A DNA stretch of 63,996 nucleotides from Acanthaster planci (Eukaryota; Echinodermata; Asteroidea; Valvatida; Acanthasteridae). The translations under genes were made by a program, and so were the position numbers. Below the pieces are notes generated by a model that saw only the letters and a program-made list of their open reading frames with translations, did no database searches and was not told the DNA's origin. This document shows positions 24,501 through 36,500 of the stretch, one piece after another (position 1 is the stretch's first letter; each line of letters starts with the position of its first letter). The stretch lies in the NCBI RefSeq assembly GCF_001949145.1, contig NW_019091733.1:64719-128714 (forward strand), in the 5' to 3' direction.

Positions 24501-27500
24501 CCACAAGTCTGTGATAGTGGCTGCAGCTGCTTCCAATAGATTTACTGTGTAATTTCAAGCCCCAGCCGAGAAATTTGGACAAGACCTATCAAATCCCACT
24601 TCACCTCCACCTGCATTGCATCATGGGAAGTATCCAGTACCACTAATTGATCATTTTGTTAATTACTCCTGGGATCAACGATGCCGCAATGTTTATACAA
24701 TGTACTTTTATGCTCTTTTCAGACATGATACACGTAACCAGATATTTGCTATGAATTATAATGCTATAATATGTAAGATTTTTGATGTGTTTTTGTTTAA
24801 TTTGCCTGCTGCACAGTACAAAAAGAACAGATTGGTTAAGTTGACAAAAGTACACAGCATGTAAATGTGAGTTGAAAAACGTTTCTGCCCCCTTCCCCTG
24901 ACCAGAAACATATTTGGGTTTTCAAAGTAATAATGTCAAAGAAAGCGTTGATTGGACGTTCTGCCGTGTGTCTCCTCATGTTCTGTAACTTTTCACACTG
25001 TGACAAAGCTAACTCCAACGTCAGTGTTTACCTAGGTCCCCCCTTTTTTTTGGTATTTCATTTGCAGTATTACCGTGGAGGGCCAATTATAGCCTTCCAA
25101 GTGGAAAATGAATATGGTTCCTATGGCAAAGATGTGGAATACATGACCTACATCAAAGAGGTACGTTTCTGTCTCGCTTGCACCATTAGGAACCTGATAC
25201 ATTGGCCAATATTATGAAGTCATTACCGTGGTGGCACACAAGTTGTTGAATGGGTCATTCTATAAATTAGGGGTCCAGTGTTTTCCGTGTCCCTGTCACA
25301 TCTACCATATGATTCTTGAGTTCAGAACACATTTTCTAACATCCAGGAGTGATAAATTAATGCAAATTACCTGGCAAAAAAGGAAAAATAGTTTGAAATC
25401 AATTTCTGTGATATTTCCATGTCAAATTACACAGGTCAGGTGTAACAGGGACACAAAAATGTCACACCGTTCGACTCCAGATTTATAGAATGACCCAAAG
25501 CTTTTTTATTTGTCTTTTTGGGACCCGAAGAGTCCCAACAGTGCAGAAAATTGCCAGTACATCTTTAAGTTGGTGAAACTTTGGAAAGCACCGTTGAAAT
25601 CAACTCTTCCTGTTCCTCTTGTTGTTTTCAGGCCATGGAGAAGCGAAACCTGAAGGAGATGTTTTTGACATCGGATAACAGTCGGACAGCGATGCTGAAT
25701 GGTCATTTGCCAGGAGGTAAATGCGCGCACACCTTGACTTCTTGCTGTGTTATTTAAAAGCGCTTTTGTATGGATGTCATGCAAAAGTGTTAACCTTTTG
25801 TCCCATAGCTCACCTTTTATCACATGGAAAGTTGTCACTTTACAAATTGTAATCTATTTTCACGTACAAGTAACACTGCCTCATTTCACATTTGTGTTCC
25901 ATGTTCGTATTACATGCAACATGTCGCCTGTTTGTTCACTGCTCTTGTTTGTTTGAAGGGATGGCCCCTATTTGATTTCACTGTCCTGGATCCATCCTTG
26001 TGCTTGTGCAGTCCTGACACCAAGAATTTGTGGAACACAGGTGCCTGAGGCCTTAGGAACACTGGTGCCCAGGGCCTGCAGAACTCTGGTTCCCAGGGCC
26101 TACAGAACAATAGTGCTTAAAGGCCTATGGAAAATTGGCACCTAGGGCCTATGGAACCTATGCCTAGGGCTATAGAAGACAGATGCCTCAAGCCTATGGA
26201 GACCTAGGACCTATGGAATACTGACACATACGGCCTATGGAACCTAGGACCAAGTGGTACATGAATAGTACACTGGCACCAGGGCCCTGCCTAATGAAAA
26301 TCCTTTGTCAAATATCTGAAATTAATTTTGGTCATTTTGTGTTTACTTCGGTGGGATACAAAAAATGCTAAATGAAGTTAATGTGATACATGTATGTTTG
26401 ATGTTTCTATACTCCAGTGTTGCTGACAGCAAACTTCCAAGTTGCTCCAGAAAGACACTTCCAGGACGTTAAAAATATACAGGTGCAGTTTCTGATAGGT
26501 TATACATTGCTCAGTGCATTCACTTTGTAGATATGTGACCCGCTCTGCAAAAAAAGGATGATAAGTCACGCAATTGCAAAACACGTAATGGCCTGATCTA
26601 TTTGGAGAGGGGAACATTTCTTCAAAAAAGTGATTTTGTGTTTTTTTTAATAGCTTCTGTAATATTTATATTTTCAGAATTTGTGATTACAAACATGGAT
26701 ACTGATGAATAAAGATAAAAAATGGATCATTCAGTAGGAAATCCTACATAGCATTGTGTTTCCAAGCACTACACTTTATGAGCTTTTTCTCAAAAAGTGC
26801 TTTTATTGAATCCAAAAATGTGGCTTTACAAATGTCTATATATCTCTGGAACGCAGTGCACTACAGGGGTCATTCATATATAAAATTTTAGCTTTTGATG
26901 TACAGAATCCAGTCATATCAAAAACTCATAACCCGAATCTGGTGACTTATTACCCATTTTTCTAGAGCCTGTCACACATGTAGTAAACTACTTACACGTA
27001 AATACATTGCTTGGTCATCCGGTCATTGTGCACCAAAACCTGATCATCGTGTAGCCATCCTGTGATGATTGGGGGACAATTCCCTCTTGCAGGCAACTCA
27101 TGCTGGCTGAGACTCCCTGTTGAACCTGTTTGGCCGGCAGGTTAAGGTTGAGTGGTTGAGTGGAGTCCGCAAGCATTTAGGTGCCACGGTTGGTTGTAGC
27201 AAATATCGGTCTGTGACATAGTTTCCATGATGATGTCTCATGAGTAAAAACTCATAACTTGGCTGGTGAAAAAATGACTCGCAGCTTGACCCGGGAAAAT
27301 GTAATTTGGGCTTGACTTGGGAAAATGCTACTTCCAACTTGACTCATGGAAAAATGACTTTGACTTGACTTTCAAAAAAAGGACTCGGTTACAACACTGT
27401 TTTTTTTTTTGTTTCTTTCATTCTTAGGGAATGGACAAACCGTTGATGGTGATGGAGTTCTGGTCAGGTTGGTTTGACCACTGGGGAGAGAAACACCACA

Positions 27501-30500
27501 TCTTCAGTGCCGACGGTATGACACGGTTTTCATGTTGCCTTTTTTTTTTCCACAGTTGTTGGGTTCAGAAAACATTTTGTCCTTCCACACCATTATTATT
27601 ATTATTGATATTGATTTTTGGTAATGACACCAAGGATTCCTCAAAAGCACCCTACCTGTAGGCACTGTTGCTCCCAAGCCTGACGAAACCTGTGTAGAAG
27701 AGACACTGAGAAGCAGTTACAGTTTTACAGGTGGGAGGAAAACCCCAGAGGAATATTCTGGGTAAATGTCCACAACATCAGGTAGGGACTGAAAACCCAA
27801 TCTACATGTGGACCGAGCCGGGAATCGAACCCGGACCGAGGAGGTGGAAGGCGAGGAAAGAACCACTACGCCAGTCCGACTCCCCTGATAAGAAATATCT
27901 GGCTGCGCCAGAGTTGGCCAACTTTCACGGTACTATCATTGCAAGCAAGTTGTGCTAATATGCTTAATAGATATTTCTATTTTGCCAAACAAAGCTGCAA
28001 AAGCTGTTTCCAACTGAACATATCGTGTATAGTCTAGTTCCGACACCCGACAGTTGCCCTTATGAAATTGTTGGTCTAATAGCTGTCAGTAATGACAGCA
28101 ATGTAAGATGTACATGTATGACAGCATGTCTGGGATGTGGTGTGTGCCCTGAAAGTCAGCGTTACGGAAAACTTTACAAAATAAATAAATATTCCACAAG
28201 AAAGTGAATAAAATACCTTGAAGATATATTTCCAGTTGTTAATGACAATACCACAAATCGCCTTATTTTGGAAACTTTATGTTTCTTTTGTAAATTATTG
28301 AAAACCAGAGGAATTCTAATTTCCAAGAGCCAAAATTAGCTGGGAAACCGGCCAAGACAAAAAATGTTTGAAGGTTTGGCTGGTGACCCACATTTCTTCA
28401 GCAGGTAGATTCTTGTGCTGAGTAAATTTTGGGACTAAGTAGTTGTTGACATTACCCTGTAGCCTTTGACCTCAGTTGGTACCCGTGTTTAACACCCATA
28501 TTCCACAGGTATTGCCGACCTAGTCAAGAGTATCTTGGACCTGGATGCTTCCATCAATTTCTACATGTTCCATGGTGGAACCAACTTTGGATTCATGAAC
28601 GGAGCAAACCTAGACAAGATCTACGCCCCAGATGTTACAAGTTATGGTGAGTCTCGATTGCTCTGTAGTAGTCTTTTTAGAGCATACCTGCCAACCTGTC
28701 GTACTCCTTCCTGAGGTCATGCATCACCACATTATAGATTAGAATTTTAAATGAACTGAGAGCTCATTTAAGTAATGCCTGAGCTCAGGAAGGAGCATGA
28801 CAGGTGGCGGGTCTGTTAGAGCATGCTACTCGTGTTGAACACAATTATACTTCTGAGCGTAGAAATGTAATATTTGACACGGTCAAGCTAAAGGAATGGT
28901 TGCTTCTAAGTTAAGGAATGCCTTGGCATGGCAGATATGGGGCGAACAGAGCTTGCCGTTTTCAAATGTAAAGTTCAAACTTGCCTTTTTAAAGATGCAT
29001 TTCCATGATGATGATGTTGCACTGCAAGATATTTGATTTTCAGTGGTTTTATCCAGTAGGTTTGTTGTTGTTAGTTTCAATACAGGCTTAGCTGTAATTC
29101 CACAATTTTAGTGTCACCGTGTCTTGTAGAAGTTTCTTATAGCATAGGTAGGATTAGAGGCATCTGTTCCTGGGGAAGATTGAGACATTACCAATGCCAT
29201 CAGGGTTAGGTCTAGGTAAAATTGTTCTCCCTGTTGGCACGACAGATGTATCGCCATACTGCTGTTTGGATACTAGCGAGATGACATCCATTTATTTCCT
29301 TAAGTTGGAGCTGTACTTCATTATTGATCGTTTTTATGGAAATGGTGCATTCTAAAATTTTGATTGTCATCAATTAATATTATTAATATTATTATAGTAG
29401 TTGTTTGGCAAATTTATATTTATATCTCAGAATGAAATGTCTAAAATCAAATCTTTTCTTGTTTCAACTTCCACTGCTGTCAATACAAAGGTTGTTTGAA
29501 GATTGGGATCTTCACAGAAATGAAATCAAGCTTGAAAACCTCTTGAAGGAATGAAATTCAACAAATTGAACCCGGGACGACTTAAATGACATGTTTTGAT
29601 TCAATTTTGTTGATATCTGGTTTCTGCCATCAATATCTATGAATATTGAACATGAAATGTAAATTTTCTCTTTGCAAATTTCACCTTTTCTCATTACCTG
29701 TTACATTGACCCCCAGTATTACATGTACACAGCTTCACTTCTGAGGACTGTAAGAAAAAAGAATGGATGTGCAAGAAATGGTCATCCTTTAAGCACGACG
29801 TCATACTTAATTGTTATGAACAATAGCCACCTGCTATCAGTCTTATTGATGAAGCAGGGGCAAGCCTCCATAACACCAAGGCATCCAAAGAAGCACACAA
29901 GTCATATACATGATAACAGACCGACTTTTACCCTGCTATGCAAAGATGGATTCATGACAAAGTTGTCCTATCAGTCAAAATCAATCAAATCACCCCTTTG
30001 TGTCTGTATACCCTGGCAGATCAGGTGAGAGGATTTTTTGACCGTGACTGGTACAGTAAAATCAGGGCTAACAGTGAAGTGCATTAGGCCTCTATTAAGG
30101 GGGCAACCATCTTGCTTTTCGACCATTCAAAGCTTTGTAACCAAACTGAGGCTGGAAGGAAAAATAGTCTGTTCCCTTTTATCAATATGTCAAGTTATAT
30201 TACTCTTGCCAGCAGGCCTATGGGAAACAAGACAAGCATGGCGGCCTCACTATCGCACTTGTCATGTAAAGGAAGTATAGGCCCCTGCTACCATCAGAGG
30301 CACCTTCCAGCTCACTCCGTAGGCCGGTTTGTTTCAAAAGGTCCTTGTTCTTGATCAGTGGTCACGATGCTGGTTCCCTCCATCCGATAGGCAGGTTCTG
30401 GTGTCAGTGAATCAACAGGGGGTTACTGATGGAGATCCGGATCCATGTGAAACAAACAGGTCCCATACTTCCAAATGTGATATTGACAGCACGTTGAACG

Positions 30501-33500
30501 TAGTTTGACCTGTTTTCATTTACTCCTAAGATTACGATGCCCCTCTGTCCGAGGCTGGTGACCTGACGGAAAAATACTACAAGGTCAAAGAAGTTTTGAA
30601 GGCAAATACCCCCAAAGGAACAGGTTAGCGATTATATAGTGTAAGCTTTTTCGCTATTTGTGCGACGTTTTGAGAAAACCCGAGACCTTTCACTTTGTAA
30701 CCTTAATATGGAGCCCCCTTTGCAATCGTGTGCAGCAATACTTTTGTACGTTTAGGTTTTGTAGTAATATATTTGCCGTCCTTTTGACACCAATTATAGG
30801 AGAAGACTGATTTACTCTTAAATAAGCAAACACCATTCGTGCAAAAAATCCATCAAAGTCAGTGATCAAATTCCATTTTGTTCAATTTACCATATTTTTC
30901 CACTGAAGGTTGTTTGCTTTCTCGTATTTATTACCTTCATGCATTTTTCTGTTATAAAGTGAATTGTGTGCTAGGATTTATTTTCAGCATTAAGTGTGAA
31001 GAAGAGACAAAACAGACACACTTGATGCCATATTTTCAAAGAATGTGTGAATTTTAATTTTGAGAAACAATGGTTTCGCATGAATGTGACTTTACCACAG
31101 CTTTCATTTGGCAGGCTGAGATACAACATGTTAGCATGAACGAATAAGCGCCTAAGAGAAATATATCAGTTGTGTTATAATTACATGTACANNNNNNNNN
31201 NNNNNNNNNNNNNNNNNNNNNNNNNNNNNNNNNNNNNNNNNNNNNNNNNNNNNNNNNNNNNNNNNNNNNNNNNNNNNNNNNNNNNNNNNNNNNNNNNNNN
31301 NNNNNNNNNNNNNNNNNNNNNNNGTTCCAGATTCATTGCCCCGGATACCCACCCAGATTGGGAAAATGGCATACGGGGATTTACAAATCACTCACTACAT
31401 GACGCTGGACGATTCAATGGAATTTGTCGGGGTGAGTTAAATCGCAAGAAGGAAAAATAAATATTGAAATCAATGTCTTGCAAAGGCCATGTCCAAAATA
31501 CCTGGGTATGACCATAGCCACTGGCTTGCCCTGTTTGAACCATCCAAACCAAGACTGACCAGCAGAAGACGATTAAAATTTCTTCCAATATGCAGTTCAA
31601 TAAGCTATTTGCGAGACAAATTTGAGTTAAATGTAGAACACTGAGTTGAGCATAACCATTGGAATTCTCCATCCTAACGGCACTGTTACTATACTTCATG
31701 ATTCGGGGCAAGGTTTTGCGTACATGTAGATACGTAAGAGATGCCTTGCACCAGTGTACTGTTTGCAGTAGATAAGAAGGGCACGAAGGAACCAGTCCAT
31801 TCCAGAGATGGTGGTCGCCATGCAAAAGCTTGCCCCAAATCACAAAGTACAGCAACAGTGTCTTTAGTCTGGGGAATTCAAATTGTTATGTTAAGGTGCA
31901 ATCAGATAACTCAGTGTACCAGATATTTTTCAAATTTAACTCACAAATAGCTTATTCATTACCATCCCTTTCGTGGAATGTCTGAGAAACCAATCAAGTT
32001 AGACCATTCTGTTGCCATGGAGACATTACCAGCTCTTCTGCAGTATCACTTTCTACTTTGCCCTGGTGTGAGTCTTCTAAAACGGAGATGTACGGCAAAC
32101 ACCTGCTTCGTCTTGTTTCTCTAAAAACTCTCCTTCATATTTTCTCTTTGGTTTTCCCAGGAGCCAATCAAAATGGACCATCCCGTTGCCATGGAGAAGC
32201 TGCCCATCAACCAAGGTGGGGGCCAGGGCTATGGATTCCTCCTTTATCGCACGACCGTCGACCACAACCCAGAGAAGCTGAAGTTGGATCACCCACCCCA
32301 AGACAGAGCTCAGGTAACTGAGTGACATCCTTTCCCTTCTACAGATGTCATTTTTCTGTTCTGAGGCTGAAGCCAGCATATCCATTTTTCTCTCACAGCA
32401 CTGGTCAGAAGATCAGCTTCTGAATTGGATATGGGTAAAACTGCAGAGGGCGCTGTTTATGAATCTGTTGTGCAGAGCCAGGTCTAGGTCTTCACTCCAT
32501 TTGAAATTCACAGAGATGCGCTCATACAGTAGACCTAGCCATTGCTCTAGAAGCCTGTTTCTGACACAGCTTGATGAGTTCAGGCTTTAAATTACCCCGG
32601 TTTACTAGCACTGATCATGCTCTTTGTATGGAGTACATATAACCGGGCACAGGAGAATTGCAAATTTAGCCTGTGGGCTTTTACCGAGTTGCGGCTGTGT
32701 CTGCAGCTTCATGCCAAGCTCTACACTCAGTTTAAAACAACTGGAAATTACATAAAAAATCTCCTAAATGCAGTCACACATTAGGCACTCGGATGCTTCA
32801 AAACAAAGACATACATGTACAAGCCCCCTGTAACCATCTCATCCAATCTGGCTCTCATATTCAATGTTACCTGCATTGACTGCTTGCATCTCGTGTTTGC
32901 GTATGCAGCAAGGTATGAGACGGAGAGAACCCCCCCGCTTTGTGTTGGTCATTGTCTCGCAGGAATCTGGGGAATTCCTTTCAGACATCTTGGGGGGAAT
33001 GTGTCAAGTAACAATAGTCTGGAATGTGCATAGGGAGTGGACATGTTGGGGGGTTACCCCTCGGTCTCATTTCTTGCTGGGTATACGTGTGTGACTTTAC
33101 TCCAGAAATCAGAGTGGAGATAGAAAACAAGGATTACATGTAAATATATCATTTTCCCCTAATTTGCAGGTGTTTCTGAATTCAAAGCAAGTCGGTGTGA
33201 TGACCAGAGTTGACAACCATGAGGATACATTGCTGACATTAAAGGTGACTGACTATCCACGGTCTCCACATGTGTTAAAGGGGCTGTGTTTTCACTTCCA
33301 TGCGAGAAAAGGGGACACTAGTAGCGTCTTTGATCGTATAGTCACCCAGTCCCTAATTCCAGTATTTACTTTAAAAACCAACCAGACTTCACAATGTGTA
33401 GATAATTATGGGACCCGGCAACTGAACAATCCTGGAAAAAAGTTGTCCTGGAAAGTCATAAAAGTCAGGGAAAATTTTGGCCCCCCCCAAAAAAAAATGG

Positions 33501-36500
33501 TGTCATTGAATCCTGCTGTCAGATGAAAGCAAATACCCACAATGAAAAGTCACAGAAACTGTTATTTTTATTATTATCATTTTATTTGACAAACTGGTGA
33601 CATATGCCGGGAGAAGAGAAAAGGTGCACTGAAGGCCTCTCAACATAATACCTTTGTAAAATTAAAAAAAAAATCAAGATGGTACGAGGAATAATTTCGA
33701 TGTGACACTTGAAAACATAAAATTTAGAGGCGATGCTCTTGTAATTTTTTGTAGTGGCTATGGCAGTCTTCTAGTTCATAATACTAAACAACTTGTCTCT
33801 GATCAAATGGCATTAAATTCATAGATGTTGTCATATTTTAGTCGTGGAAAGTCATAGAAATCGGTTTTCAGATTTCTCTGAGAATTATAGAGAGAATCAC
33901 TCTGTTGCCTTTAACCATAAAGCAGTTTTTCTGAGAACCTTCCTAAATGTACCAACTTTGAGAGGTTGTGTCCCCGATATGTTGCATTGCAGATATCGCT
34001 GGCATTTTTCTGGTTTCAGATTTGCACTTCGTGAACAAAGAAAGTGGCATATTGGGAGGAACCAAACAAGCTGGGATGGATCGCTCCATTTGTTGATTGG
34101 GGGGATGGTGGGCCAACCCCCCTCAAATCATGGGCACATTTTGTGTCTATTTGACAAATGAGTTAGGCATGTTTTTCTAATTTTTGTTGTTTGTTTTTTA
34201 GGGAGGGGTGAATGGGCCCAATAGGTTGGAGCTGTTTGTAGAAAACATGGGGCGTGTCAATTACGGAAATCATCTGGACCATGAACGGAAAGGTACTGTA
34301 AATATGGAGATTAACCCTGCGTTCTGCTGACATATCACAGTGTTGATAGGACTGAATCAAGTCGGACTTGCCTTGTTCTTCCCAGTCAACCATCCCTTCA
34401 CTCCTCTGTACACATTACATGATTGTCCAGCTCGGCAGCTTGCATAACCCTTATAAGGCGCCCTCATTTGTTAACCTTTATCGTATAACGTGTGTCAAAC
34501 GTCACCAGTCAGTAAGACTTGACAGATCAGCCAATCAGACCCCCGTCAGTGATATGTAGTTATTTATAATTGCGTATGCACGACATGATCTTGCATAATG
34601 TATACGACATTTGCTCCAATCAAAGTACATGTAGTCGTTAATTATAATGCAGGCATGAACGACGTAAAATCAAGTCCAGCAAGTGGCTGTTACCACTTTT
34701 GGTAGATGAGCCGATTCGCTGCATACAAACGGTTGGCAGATTCATCGAGTCAGGGTTTATTCACATGGACACGATAAGTGGACACGAGGGCGCGAAGCAA
34801 GTAACACTGCTCAGTGTTAAAAAAACCTATACCCAAAGCATAAATGGAGACAAAGGTACACAGAGGATCCTGATTTGGTCAAGTTTACAGTGTTCACTGC
34901 AGTGCATGATGGGATAGGTGAACGAGCACGTCTTGCAAACAATTCAGATGAACTTGGGAAATGGTGTCCACAAGGAATTCTCTTCCCAACTGTTGAAATG
35001 CTCTTGGAGCTCACAGGCCAAGATGGTTGATCGTTAGGATTAAGCAGATTTCACCGTCCGTGGAGTTTTGGCTTGATGACATTATAAAAGTGCTGGAGGA
35101 AATAACTAAAAAGTGTGTCGCATTAGAAGATTCGCCAAGTTTCTTCCATAATTGAAATTGTCAGGTCATGTTTTACTTCTTTCTACAGTTAGTTTCATAG
35201 GTTTTAAAAGAATTCAGATTTGGAAGCTTTCAGCAAAGTTTGATAAAAAGTAGACTGTGTGCCAACGAGGATGTTTTGTTTCAACTTTCTCAGGAATACT
35301 CGGAGAGGTTGAAGTTGACGGCAAAACCCAACTGAAGTGGGACATGTTACCCTTTGAGTTTAAGAAGCCCTTCCTTGAAGCGTAAGTCTGGACGTGCTCA
35401 GTTGATTGAGGTGTTGACCGGGGCCTGATATCAGGCAGTGTTGTAATTAAGACCTTGTAAGACCGTCAGATCCTAGAAAACCATCACAAGACCACACAAG
35501 ACCTCCAGTCTGAATTCAAGTCACATGTTACGTGTACTCAAATGACTTGCAGCAAAAACATTCCTTGTCATTGTTCACATTGCCGCTTGTAACTGGTCTT
35601 TTGAATGATCTTGTGCGTTGTCCGGTCTTGTGAAAGTTCTCGTGATTTGTCAACTACATGTACAACACTGTCAGGATGCAGGAAACATTACAATTGCATT
35701 TCTGCGTTCAGAGAACCAGTGTTGGGTGTTATCCTTGGCAAGGCAATTTGACCAGTCCCCTGTTCCTGCTAGTCTGTGCTCAGCCGCACTATGAGATTTT
35801 GTTCCTGTTTGTAGTTGATCATTTTTGTAAACTAATTGGCAGAAACTTGTGCTTTCCTTCTTAGAAAGGTTGTTTTCAGAAGATCAGAAGGTTTTGGGTT
35901 CCAACAGAAAAAAATAGTGGGCGTAGTGCTTTTTAGTCAGGTGTGCAGCGTCGTGTTGTGATCAAAGCGGAACCGTTCGTCTTGGATCACCAACTTTGCT
36001 CTCTGTTTGGACGGCTAGGCAGTGCAGACATAATCATGAATTTGTGTTTTGTTTGTTTCTCTCTTTCCCCCAAAAGGGTGTCGGCCTCTAGTAAGTGGAA
36101 GGCGTTTGCACCAGTTGAAGGTCACCGCCCAGCGCTCTACAAAGCGACGCTAGAAGTTTCTGAAAAACAACCCAAGGACACTTTTGTCGACATGACTGTA
36201 CGTAACCTATTTCCTGTCTTTATTTTTGTTATTATAATTAATTATTCCAGGTAATGAAACCAAGGATTCTTCAAAAGCACTGTAGCTCGTAAGCCGGAAG
36301 AAACTTATTATGGAAGAGACATTGATCACAAGATACAGTTTAAGAGGTGGGAGGGAAGGAAACCCAAGAACAGTATTCTGGGTAAAACAGACAAAATAAG
36401 GTAGGGACCAAGGAGCTAATCCGCATATGGACTGAGCCAGGATTGGAACCCAGGCTCCAGACTTGAAAGGCAAGTAAAAACATGACTTCGCCAAAAGATG

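Noticed and set aside
31152-31460. Open frames across the second N gap other than the exon 12 frame
   Set aside because: They are produced by the N run. Only the frame after the gap that matches the GLB1L2 family and ends at GTCGGG|GTGAGT is kept.
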